A stretch of 64,000 nucleotides of DNA from NCBI GenBank assembly GCA_030159075.1, contig BROG01000258.1, positions 790,001 to 854,000 on the forward strand, written 5' to 3'. Below, piece after piece: positions 36,990 through 48,049 of this stretch; position 1 is the stretch's first letter; the number at the start of each line of letters is the position of its first letter. The notes beneath the pieces were generated by a model. The model did no database searches and had not been told where the DNA came from. It was given only the letters and a program-made list of their open reading frames with translations. The DNA comes from Atrina japonica (Eukaryota; Mollusca; Bivalvia; Pterioida; Pinnidae). Made by a program: the position numbers and the translations under genes.

Positions 36990-38945
36990 GTATCATCTCT
37001 TGTCAGCGATATCAATCACATAAGCTCTCATCTATAGTCAGTGGTTTGATCACAAAAGCTCTCACTAGTCAGCGCTTTGATCACAAAATCTCTCACTAGT
37101 CAGCACTATCAATCACATAAGCTCTCATCTATAGTCAGCGCTTTGATCACAAAAGCTCTCATTAGTCAGCGCTTTGATCACAAAAGCTCTCATTAGTCAG
37201 CGCTTTGATCACAAAATATCTCACCTCTTGTAAGCGCTTTGATCCAACATCATGTCAGCGGCTTAAATCACAAACGCTCTCACCTCTTATAAGCGTTTTA
37301 ACTCACAAAAGTGCTAACCTCTTATAAGCGCTTAAAATCACAAAAGTTCTCACCTCTTGTCATCGCATTCAATCACAAAAGCATTCATCTCTAGTCAGCA
37401 CTTTAAATCATTACAGTTCCCACCTCTAGTCAGCACTTTAAATCATTACAGTTCCCACCTCTAGTCAGCACTTTAAATCATTACAGTTCCCACCTCTAGT
37501 CAGCACTTTAAATCATTACAGTTCCCACCTCTAGTCAGCTCTTTAAATCACAAAAACTTTCATTTCTATTCATCGCTTTGTATTACAAAAGCTCCCACCT
37601 CTAGTCAGCGCTTTGAATCCCAAAAGCTTTTATTTCTAGTCGACGCTTTAAATAACAAAACCTCTTATCCCTAGTCAAGCCCCTTATCCCTAGTCAAGCC
37701 CCTTATCCCTAGTCAAGCTCCTTATCCCTAGTCAAGCTCCTTATCCCTAGTCAAGCTCCTTATCCCTAGTCAAGCTCCTTATCCCTAGTCAAGCTCCTTA
37801 TCCCTAGTCAAGCTCCTTATCCCTAGTCAAGCTCCTTATCCCTAGTCAAGCTCCTTATCCCTAGTCAAGCTCATTATCCCTAGTCAAGCTCCTTATCCCT
37901 AGTCAAGCTCCTTATCCCTAGTCAAGCTCCTTATCCCTAGTCAAGCTCCTTATCCTAGTCAAGCTCCTTATCCCTAGTCAAGCTCCTTATCCCTAGTCAA
38001 GCTCCTTATCCCTAGTCAAGCTCCTTATCCCTAGTCAAGCTCCTTATCCCTAGTCAAGCTCCTTATCCCTAGTCAAGCTCCTTATCCCTAGTCAAACCTC
38101 TTATCCCTAGTCAAGCCCCTTATCCCTAGTCAAGTCCCTTATCCCTAGTCAAACCTCTTATCCCTAGTCAAGCCCCTTATCCCTAGTCAAGCCCCTTATC
38201 CCTAGTCAAGCCCCTTATCCCTAGTCAAGCCCCTTATCCCTAGTCAAGCCTCTTATCCCTAGTCAAACCTCTTATCCCTAGTCAAGCCCCTTATCCCTAG
38301 TCAAGCCCCTTATCCCTAGTCAAGCCCCTTATCCCTAGTCAAGCCTTGAGTCACCACGGTTCTCACATCTAGTCATCGGTTTGAATAACAAAAGCTCCCA
38401 CCTCTAGTCAGCGCTTTGAATCCCAAAAGCTTTTATTTCTAGTCGACGCTTTAAATAACAAAACCTCTTATCCCTAGTCAAGCCCCTTATCCCTAGTCAA
38501 GCCCCTTATCCCTAGTCAAGCTCCTTATCCCTAGTCAAGCTCCTTATCCCTAGTCAAGCTCCTTATCCCTAGTCAAGCTCCTTATCCCTAGTCAAGCTCC
38601 TTATCCCTAGTCAAGCTCCTTATCCCTAGTCAAGCTCCTTATCCCTAGTCAAGCTCCTTATCCCTAGTCAAGCCTTGAGTCACCACGGTTCTCACATCTA
38701 GTCATCGTTTTTAATAACAAAAGCTCCCACCTCTAGTCAGCGCTTTGAATCCCAAAGACTATTATCTGTAGTTAGAGCTGTCAGTTACAAAAGCTTCCAT
38801 CTATAAATAACGTTTTGAATCAGAAAAGCTTTCATCTCTAGTCATCGCTTTGAACATCCAAAGCTCCTATCTCTAGTCAGCGACTTGAATAAAAAACACT
38901 TTCATCTCCAGTCATCGCTTTGAATCTCCAAAGCTCACATGTCTG
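36990..38945. repeat. Nested satellite: ~30-bp minisatellite with 19-bp arrays inside
   Basis: The outer unit is about 28-36 bp and diverged (cacaaaagctctcacctcta, then gtcagcgctttgat). Within it a 19-bp unit (tcaagctccttatccctag) is amplified in two near-perfect blocks: 37664-38345 (about 36 copies) and 38466-38673 (about 11). Units vary between tcaagctcc and tcaagcccc in runs. Each block is followed by the same exit sequence (cttgagtcaccacggttctc) and the same outer units, so the region was also duplicated at a higher order. Confidence 0.9.
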
Positions 38946-39086
38946 GTCAGCGCGGATTCGAACTCCTTAATAGAAGAATATCCCTTTACTTTCAGAAGTT
39001 CCTTGGTCTTCCCTGGGTATAATGTAACCGGGTCTTCTTCCCCGACATTAAAACTGGTTGCCACTGAATTGTGATGGAAAGTACCA
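38939..39086 (-). CDS. Candidate exon touching the satellite
   Basis: The acceptor ttgttttgcattag leads into one base and 49 open codons: FHHNSVATSFNVGEEDPVTL, then YPGKTKELLKVKGYSSIKEF. The best donor (gtgagctttgg) lies inside the last satellite unit. Composition is coding-like but no family is recognised and the phase does not fit the exon at 36443. Confidence 0.25.
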
Positions 39087-39169
39087 CTAATGCAAAACAA
39101 TATAAAGTTACTGGCAATCAATGCCGAAACTTTTCTACATTCATATAACACTAGCAATATATTTTGCAA

Positions 39170-40430
39170 GACGTTGGCAAGAGCATACCATAATTCATGA
39201 TATAAATCATATAAACCATTTCAATGCGAAAATAATTTATAAGGAATTCTTGTTATCGTGTATATAAAAACACAGTAAATATGTAAAACATTATTTTTAC
39301 TATCAACTTTTTAGATCTTTGTCAGAGGAAATTCAGACCACGTGTCAATACATTAAATTTATGAACTGTGTGCACGAATATTGTGTTATAATGTCGAACT
39401 GCTTGAAGCTTTTCTATGGTACAAATAAATATTTATTGAAATCATGTAGACAAGCTCCGAATCAGACGGTATAATATTTTCATTTTACTAGTGTAAATAT
39501 TAGTGTAAATATTATATATGCATTCTTGTTAAACGCAGAGTGTAACTACTAAAATATGTTTCAGTCTTGCATAAGTCTACGAGACCTTTAATATAAATAT
39601 TTGGCTCAGCATCAGTACCTATTAAATCTGCAAATGAACTTCCGGATCGCATAATTACTTTGGCAGCATTAAAACTTTCTATTTGTCATACCGTTGATAA
39701 ACAAGAATGCTATTTTGAAGTTTCTGTTGAATTGTAGAAATATTTGGCCGTTTTATGCAACAAGCTTTAGCGCAATGGAGGTGTATATAAATTCAAATCC
39801 CCAAATTTTATAAACAAATGAATTAAAGTCAAATAAAATATAGACGACAGAATCCCAAGTTTTGTATCACAGGAACATTAAACAAGCAAAATGTAAAAAG
39901 TCAATATCAAATAGTTCTAATCTATTGTTTCCATCGCATCCACGTAATTAAATGATATTATAAAGTAATATATTTGATTCCACACTTAATTACACTTATG
40001 TTCTATTAACTAATAAATTGAGAAGATTTGTCCTTTACAAATTGTTGTGCTATTACCTGGGTAGGATATTGTGCTTTAAAAACAACATTAAACTTATGTA
40101 TATAATAGGGGGTTCACATTCCAACCGTCTGTCTTCCGTACTCACTACCTGCGAGAGACTGCTTTGAACAAGGTGTCTGAAATACTTGGCTACGATGTTC
40201 TTTAGGTTTTGTGCTCGATGTTCGAGAAGACAGAATACATTTGATAAATAAATGAGTATTTTTCAGGAATGTCAGTGACACAAAGTGTACGTTTCACTTA
40301 GTTTAAATCTATTACCAACTACATCAAAGGCGCGTGTAATGCTATCATGGGTCAACTATAATGCACATGAAACTATTTCTTTATTCCCGTGCAACGCGTG
40401 CAATGCAATACACAAAGATGCAGTACTTAC
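39170..40430. other. AT-rich DNA, no feature seen
   Basis: No gene or repeat boundary recognised. Confidence 0.35.
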
Positions 40431-40457
40431 TAAATTGCTATACAACTTCCCTGTCTA

Positions 40458-40496
40458 TCCGTCGGTCTATCTATCTATCGATCGATCGATCTATTG

Positions 40497-40529
<33 letters not shown>

Positions 40530-40530
40530 A
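40458..40530. repeat. (TATC)n/(GATC)n microsatellite
   Basis: Tetranucleotide tract tctatctatcgatcgatcga followed by tcta repeats. Confidence 0.9.
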
Positions 40531-40621
40531 GTTGGGTTGGGTGGGTGCAAGTGTGTATATGTGAAGATCGAACCATGGGTCAAATTTTGCCAATATCAGA
40601 TGATGAAGTGATGTGACGTAT

Positions 40622-41002
40622 TTAAAGGGGCATTAACTGTTTTCGTTTTGTTTTTTTTCACTTTTTACAACTTAGATTGATATACAATAACAAAAAGGAG
40701 ATATACATATGCATAAAACTTCTTACATTCCAATATATTTTGTGAAAAATGTATCAGAAACCAAGGTTTGAATTTTTTCATTTACAATTAATAAACTCAA
40801 CCTTACTATTTATATGAATGTGTATGAATGGTAATTGTACGAATGCCACACTGAACCTGACATTATTTTCACTAAATGTAGAGGAATATAAGATTTTAGG
40901 CCTGTATTTCGCGCTTATTTGTTTTTGTACATCAAGTACAAGTAGTAAATGTAGTAAAAAATTGAAATACTGTTTTTGGCAAACACAGTTAATGCCCCTT
41001 AA
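40622..41002 (-). mobile_element. MITE family A, complete copy in reverse orientation
   Basis: 381 bp with near-perfect ends: ttaaaggggcattaactgt on the left and acagttaatgccccttaa on the right, differing by one T. TTAA stands at both extremities. The left subterminal segment (acttagattgatatacaata) is the reverse complement of the right end of the other copies, so this copy is inverted relative to them. There is no coding capacity. Confidence 0.85.
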
Positions 41003-41009
41003 TCAACTT

Positions 41010-41985
41010 TAAAATTCTATAACTGTGTAAAGCATTAGTCAAAAAACAATATCTACAATATCTATGTTTGGTCAATTTTATCGAGACAACAAGCATGTAT
41101 GTTAGTAACTAAAGGCAATTTATACGCATTACTTACAAATACAACCACATATATGTTTAAACAAGCCATAAACAATGACAAAAGAGATGGATGAGCGATG
41201 ATAAAAGTTTAAATATTCAATTATGAGAATTTTTAGTTTTGAAAAATTGTCACTTGAGTTAAGGTTAAGTGCCTGTCAGATATGTGATATTCTTGATTTT
41301 TCTCCAATATGAGGATCTACTGAGGCACTTAATCTGATAGCAATCTGATATCGAAATATTTGAATGTCAATTTGACGGATATTGCTATCCCAAAGAATCT
41401 TACACATGATTATGTGTAATGAAATATACATTATGGATCATATCTATCTCAAAACGTATATCCAACTACCTGATTAAGATAGATATTTTTCTTTAAGTTT
41501 CTTTCTATCTGTAAGTTTATTTTTTCTATTTCTTATCTTTCTTTCACTTTGATTGTTTATCACCATCTCATTACGCTCTACCCTTCTTCTTTCTATTGGC
41601 CAGAACAAAAATTGCACAATAATTTTTTGGTTTTGGTTTAAAATACTAAATAAATGTTAAATATGGGAAAATTGAAATTCAAAAACGTTACACACATATC
41701 CTTATTTAATTAATTGTATAATATATATGTGTTATTTTATTTTTATACTATTACTGACAGTCGGAATTGTATGAAATATTGTGATAAGTCTGAATCCAGA
41801 GCCCCAACCCTGGCAGACTGAAATACTAATACATCTGGGTAATAAAGTCCCTCTTTAAAAGATAAAGATAAATATTTCAGAAATTATATTTAACCAATAT
41901 TTTAGTGTTTTGATATTTCTTTTTATCGACATGAGTCAGTTGAAGCCCAAATTTTGAAGAATTAATATCCGTTGTTATTTAATAA
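41010..41985. other. AT-rich DNA, no feature seen
   Basis: No gene recognised between two MITE copies. Confidence 0.3.
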
Positions 41986-41989
41986 GGAT

Positions 41990-42184
41990 TGAATTCAAAA
42001 CCAAGATTAAATGCAAGTGAAATAGTGCCAAACTGGCTTTCCCAAGAAATTTTCACAAAATGTTAAGAAATTTAAGAAATTTTATGCATGTAAATATCAC
42101 TTTTTTGGTATTGTATATCAATCTAAGTAGTAAAAAGGAGAAACGAATTTAAATTAAAAAAACCACAGCTAATGCCTCTTGAAG
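41990..42184 (+). mobile_element. MITE family A, right half only
   Basis: From about ttcaaaaccaagattaaatg through tgccaaactggctttcccaa and tatatcaatctaagtagtaa to the terminal ccacagctaatgcctctt. It aligns to the right half of the copies at 13874 and 54126. The left half is absent. Confidence 0.65.
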
Positions 42185-42224
42185 TATGATGAGGAAGTAC
42201 CAATTAAATATTCGACGTCAGAGT

Positions 42225-42345
42225 GCAGAGGTGGTCAGAAAAAATATTGATCGAAATCTGTCAATGTCAAGTAAAACATCATATAAGGGAACATGGAACA
42301 GCGTTATCTTTTTATTGCATGAATAAATCTAGTTTCTGTAAACAA
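42225..42345 (+). repeat. Dispersed repeat, partner of 33170-33390
   Basis: Shares gtcaagtaaaacatcatata and attgcatgaataaatctagt with the reverse complement of the segment at 33170-33390. It begins just right of the truncated MITE. Confidence 0.5.
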
Positions 42346-42960
42346 ATATTTGGAAATGTCCTAAGTTTTGCTTTAAATAATATCTACTCAAAACCTTTTC
42401 CTGTATATTTGCCACGAGCTTTGTAAAATATCAACAAAGCTCAATGCTAATATAATCCTGGGTACAGTATAATTCAAAGTAAAAGAACATTATTTGAGCA
42501 TTATAACTTTGGTATTATGTTTATAGTATGTCAATACATTTGAGACATGCTACAATAAGATGAAATAAACATGTTGTTTCGACAAAGTTCTTGTTACATT
42601 TTATATCCAATGAAAAACAAAGAATGTATAGTGAAAATGATTCTTCACAACTGACTGTTTTGTAACTTTTTCTTCTTATCTGAGATAATCTAGAAGCTTA
42701 AAGTTCTCGACATTAAGAAAGTATGTAGAGTTCATTTACTTTTTATCTAGACTGTTTTTGCTAGTTTTTATACCACAAAACATAATATCCGTTTAATTTT
42801 GAGTCATTAATTCAGTTTTTGTTTGTCATTAATTTCTGGAGCATATTCGCTGTAGAAAACAATATTTTCCCTGTCTAGAACATTTACTATAATCATTCTT
42901 ATATTTCTTTACCGTTAGTAAAACGAGGAAATTCCTCTTTTGTTTTAATTTGAAAATAAT
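42346..42960. other. AT-rich DNA, no feature seen
   Basis: No gene or repeat recognised. Confidence 0.3.
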
Positions 42961-43110
42961 TGTGGACTCACAGCAGGTAAGATACGAGATGCTAACCCTC
43001 CATGACCCCTGATTTCACCTCTGTATTTTCCGGGTTGGTCAGTATTTGGCCAATGTTTATCAAATGTGTAAACTGTCCCAGGAACCCCAGTGTATATAAC
43101 ATTAGATGTG
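42961..43110 (+). mobile_element. Penelope-like 3' tail (tail 7)
   Basis: Diverged match to the family tail: tgtggactcacagcaggtaa, then tccatgacccctgatttcac, then ccaggaaccccagtgta. The cggtcgacaggg block is deleted. Confidence 0.55.
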
Positions 43111-44780
43111 TATTATATTTTACAGTTTTTAAATTTTCTAAAGGATTTAGCGTCTTATGATATCGTATTAAGGAGGGTGAATTAAATACTCAAATTTACT
43201 ATGTAACTGTTTGTACATATTGATCCACTGACAATACTAGTAACAGTTTTTATCAAAAACATTAAGTGCAGAAATACTAATAATAGTATTTTGTCAGATG
43301 TTGAAGATTTTGCTCGATCATATATCCACACAATATAAATAATCACGATACACTTGTTTATATAGTATCTAAAATTATAAGAAATTTATAAAAACGAAGT
43401 CTTTGTCCACCATGCTGTTTCAACCCATAGTTTTTCCGCACTTTTTCTTTTTCTTTTTTACTTTTTCATTTGCATTTATATTATTATGTGTTTGATATTG
43501 TTAAAATTAATATTGATATTTAGAGCATTCATATTTTTATTCCACGAGACTTTAAAAACAACCATGCTTGTATATGCGTGTCTGCAAATCAGTAACGGGC
43601 TGAATAAGACTTAGTATCCTGATTAGCGAGGTTTTACTATACTAGTAGGTAATTGAATTGAAATTGTGTTATAATGTAACAAGTAGTTTGACAGAGAGTA
43701 GGGGAGCTCAAACCCGGTCCATCAACGTATGCTTATTTTCATTGACTACAGATAACATTGACACTATGATTTTAAGGAAGCAGTGTAGTTATTAACAACA
43801 CATTAAAGATATGAGATAAAACCATGCTGTTTTAAATTATTCCCGCACCCAAAACGAACCAGAACAAACGACTACACATAAATAATGGCAGTAATAGGAT
43901 TGTCAAACGTATGTTCGACATTGGATAATTCAGCGTATAGAAATTGAGAAAAAAAACATAAAGTTTGAAAAAAACGATTCTTTATTTTGGTAATTGTGAA
44001 GACTAAACAGAGGTTTCATAATTTGAATGAATTCATTTCACATCATTACTAAATATGAAGTATGCAATACAACAATCTACACAGATATGGAGATCACGTG
44101 ACAAAGAGGCATAAGCATTCCCAACTGATCCTGATATCAAGATTAATAAGGATGAACCAAAATTGTAAAAGGGTAGATCCTATTATGATTCATTTCACAA
44201 AAGAATCATATCTAACTAAAGGAACTTTGACCTTATTTAATTCCAGTTAAGACTCCTAAGGACTAGACAAGCTAAGCCTCTATCTAATCTATTTATATAT
44301 ATTATTTTCATAATCTATATTGATTTAAAAACAAGGATTATATGAATTAAATATTTCACAAATTGTTTCCCTTTAATTATTTTATCTGTTTATTTATCTA
44401 TATATCTTTTTTGGGGGTTGGGGATGAAATATTTTAGTGTGTGTCTATCAGTATGCATTCCATTTTATGAAACTTTGATTTTATATAAATAGATTTTAAC
44501 AGTCTACTAGTTACTCCTATATTTACGTAACTGGTCGTTCTCTTTTTTACGCTCTCAAATAAATTGCAATGTGCTTCTTCCTTACAAAATGATGGAGGTT
44601 GTAAAAGGATAAAAAGTATAATTGAAATAAAAAGTAAATGTTGTTTCTATAAAGTATACAGTATATTGATGTGGGTAAATATAAAATATATAGAATGTTT
44701 GCTTTAAGTCAGTAGCATCTTAAATTACAGATGGCTGTCTGTTAGACAACCAGGCAAACCGTTACACAAACATTAAAAAA
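43111..44780. other. AT-rich DNA, no feature seen
   Basis: The 62-codon frame at 44062-44250 has no recognisable feature. Confidence 0.3.
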
Positions 44781-44781
44781 A

Positions 44782-44787
<6 letters not shown>

Positions 44788-44821
<34 letters not shown>

Positions 44822-44854
44822 TGTGTGATAGTAGAGAGAGAGAGAGAGAGAGGT

Positions 44855-44889
<35 letters not shown>

Positions 44890-44969
44890 AAGAGACAAGT
44901 ACAAGACGATAATATGTCATTTAAATTATTTAGTTATGCTTATATTTAATGAATTTTGAATATATTCCA

Positions 44970-45054
<85 letters not shown>

Positions 45055-45151
45055 CTGTCACTCGATGCACAAATGTCATAAATATGCCTAAAATAAAATC
45101 AATACCCAATCAATATACTTTCAACATTGTCCTTGTGCTACTTTGTCATAA
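44788..45151. repeat. Left direct repeat with AT/GA/AT/GT microsatellites
   Basis: Contains (AT)n, (GA)n, a unique block starting agagacaagtacaagacgat, a second (AT)n and (GT)n, then a block starting tatctgtcactcgatgcaca and ending ctttgtcataac. The same order recurs at 46921-47261, offset 2102 bp, with nearly identical unique parts. Confidence 0.85.
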
Positions 45152-46920
45152 CATGTTGCTTTTTATTTTGTTATGGAATTGTTGTTGATCATTTGTAGGT
45201 ATCACTTATCTGATGTAGTACTGCAGATTAGGATTTCATTTTCTACTCTTGTAACGTCGTAGAGTGTGTGATTTGTAAGTTTCGGGTTTTACGGTGATGT
45301 GTGCTGGATGTAGACAATGTGTACACATGAATAGGTTGCTCCTGTTGATATCTTGTGTGGTGTGATATGAAATATAGCAATTTGTGGTTTGTTTGTTGGT
45401 GCAATTGAGATAATTCGAAGTACTGGGGGGGGTGTTTTGTCGTTGGTGATGTGTGTGCACATGTAATTAATACGTGTGATTTGGTTTGCTGTTTGGTCTG
45501 AATTGTGATGTTTGTCGTGGGTGTTAGTTGTATCAGATTGGTGTTCACTTTAGATAGCTGTCATTTTTGGAATGATTTGTGTCATTGATCATGGTGTATA
45601 TGTTAATACTGGTATGAATGTTGATCGATGCACATTTTTGATTCGATGTGATAGGAATTTTCTTAGATATATATTTAGGATATTTTTGAGGGTATGGAAC
45701 TTGATTGTATGTTGTTTTTTATTCTAATTCCTCTAGTTATATATAATCAGTAATTATTGGAATATATATTGTGAAATGTGTGAAAACTGTTTAGTTGTTC
45801 TTGTGCCGGTGTTGCATTGGCTTGTGTCGTCGGTTTAGAATGGTCGTTAAGTATGTCGAAATATTGATAGTGTTGTAGATGTGGTGTAATATGAAATCAA
45901 TAGTTTTGATTGTTGGCTTAGCCGTTCCGATCGTGTTGGAATGACAAATGTTTTGTATGTTGGGTGTGGTTCTTTTGTAGCTAATATGGGCCTTTGTATT
46001 CAAAATTCTGTCTGGTTATGAGCTTTCGGATAAATGTGCATATTTGTAGATAGTAGTGTGTAGATTATCGCTGGAAAATCCGTCTGTGTCGTTGTTGTTT
46101 ATATTGATGGTTCGACTTGTCACTATTTTTGAATTGTTTCATTTTTTGTTATGTTACTATATGACCATTCATTAATAAGAAATGATTTGTTCTTATGAAT
46201 TGTGTCTCGGTGGGCTTTTAATGTGTAGAGTTCTGATATATGATATTGCAGGTCGTAATTCCTGTATATGCTAGCTGCGGTATGGTAATTTCATTCTAGT
46301 TGTGGTTGGATAGAATGAGAATGTGTTTGTTGTCGAATGAATTAGTATATTATGAGTTTTGAGCAATGTGTTATGATCATGCCTAGGACATGTCAATGGA
46401 ATCATGTCCGAGATTTGGCAAATCTATTTTTTTGACTGTGTGATGTCTTTCGATGTTGTTGATTTTTATGTGGATGTATTGTATAATCAGCATTTTACGT
46501 ATATGTAAGTTGCTCATAAATTATGTGCTGTGTGAATCGTGCTGCAATGGTAGTGCATGTGTGTTAAATGTTCTGTAATTGATGTTTATCTAGTATTACG
46601 TTTGATACAATTAGGTGCTCGTATGTTTGGAAATGTGTTTATGAATAACTTTATGTGAAACCAACTTGGTTCGATTGTGCTTGTATTCGTGGTGATTCTT
46701 TGTTTTCTTGTCTCTCTCATCATCAGTCGGATTATGGTTGAGGGTTGAGCTGCCCAAATAATTGTAGGATTCACAATCTTTATCTGATCTATTGTTGCGG
46801 TTTAGTGATTTCAAGTGCATCCTTGGATGGGTCACTTTGATTTACAATGTAATATGGTGGGGTTATGATCGATGATTGACTCAATTATTTGTTTCTGCTT
46901 AGTTATATGATATATATTAA
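45152..46920 (-). mobile_element. Strand-biased insert with LINE-like RT relic
   Basis: About 1.77 kb between the two direct repeats is markedly poor in C on the plus strand (A/C-rich, G-poor on the minus), unlike its surroundings. On the minus strand at 46835-46611 a frame contains DCESYNYLGSSTLNHNPTDD. The YLGS motif followed by an acidic DDE is typical of the region just after the reverse-transcriptase core of many non-LTR elements. A diverged HIRKMLIIQYIHIKINNIER downstream is also compatible. The rest is too decayed to read. Assignment is tentative. Confidence 0.35.
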
Positions 46921-46997
<77 letters not shown>

Positions 46998-47075
46998 CAA
47001 GTACAAGACGATAATATGTCATTTAAATTATTTAGTTATGCTTATATTTAATGAATTTTGAATATATTCCATAAT

Positions 47076-47163
<88 letters not shown>

Positions 47164-47261
47164 CTGTCACTCGATGCACAAATGTCATAAATATGCCTAA
47201 AATAAAATCAATACCCAATCAATATACTTTCAACATTGTCCTTGTGCTACTTTGTCATAAC
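46921..47261. repeat. Right direct repeat, copy of 44788-45151
   Basis: Same block order as the left copy, differing mainly in microsatellite lengths. After cataac the flanks diverge completely (atgttgctttt left, tttatcgcattt right), which argues against a simple tandem duplication. Confidence 0.85.
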
Positions 47262-48045
47262 TTTATCGCATTTGATGCACTGTTAAACTTTATTTTTTGT
47301 TTAAAATTCTATATGTGTGTCAATTTCTAAGTGAAACGCATATAAATGAAAACTTCTATTTGAGATATCATTAACACCGCGGTGTTCATTGTTTGAATAT
47401 TATAAACATAAAATAAGTTAGATTCTAGTGAAAGGGGCCAAAAGAAAGGCGCAATACGATCGTTTCTGTCAGTAAGACTTCATCATTTGAACTGGAATGT
47501 TAAATAAATGTAGCGTTCCGGGAAAAGTGGTATAATTAAAAAACTATAATAAAATGAAATATACCAATGTGATTGCTGTAAACTCATTATTTCTTAAACT
47601 GACACTTAATGCCCAAAATAAATATTATAAAATTATATAAATATGACAGGTAGACCTTTCAGTAGTTCTAGCACGTAAGTGTCAATACTTTCTGGAAATT
47701 TTCATCAAAAGATGGGTTCAGCGGATATGAAAATGAACATATGTATGGCATGTTTGGGGTATGCGCCATTTTACACTACACAAAAGAAAAAAATCATTTT
47801 CATTTTCACTTCACTCTTGAATCACTATAATTTTTTATCTATCTACGGGCAACGTTTTTTTCAAACTGTATGTTATTGTTTTCTTACTGCGATCATCTAT
47901 TTGATTTCAACTCAGATTAAAAGTAAATTAGCTTTACTTCACTCTAGCGAAACTTCCCATACAATCTGTTCTTATGTGAGCCATACTGCAAAAACTATAG
48001 CCTAATAGAGATAATTCTGGTATCATGTGTGTTTGTTGACTGAAG
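47262..48045. other. AT-rich DNA, no supported gene
   Basis: The 108-codon frame at 47679-48005 has no recognisable domain, signal or splice context. The segment at about 47436-47510 resembles 6325-6400. Confidence 0.3.
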
Positions 48046-48049
48046 TGTA

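Noticed and set aside
45152..46920. Mitochondrial insertion (bivalve mitochondrial genes are G/T-rich on the coding strand)
   Set aside because: Plus-strand conceptual translation starting near 45152 shows no recognisable cytochrome or NADH dehydrogenase segment, and the minus strand shows a LINE-like YLGS motif instead.
44788..47261. Compact LTR retrotransposon with 350-bp LTRs
   Set aside because: No TG/CA ends, primer-binding site or polypurine tract seen. The repeats are full of microsatellites, and the interior looks LINE-like.
47679..48005. 108-codon plus-strand frame
   Set aside because: No signal peptide, domain, splice signal or similarity that I recognise; its length is within chance for AT-rich DNA of this size.
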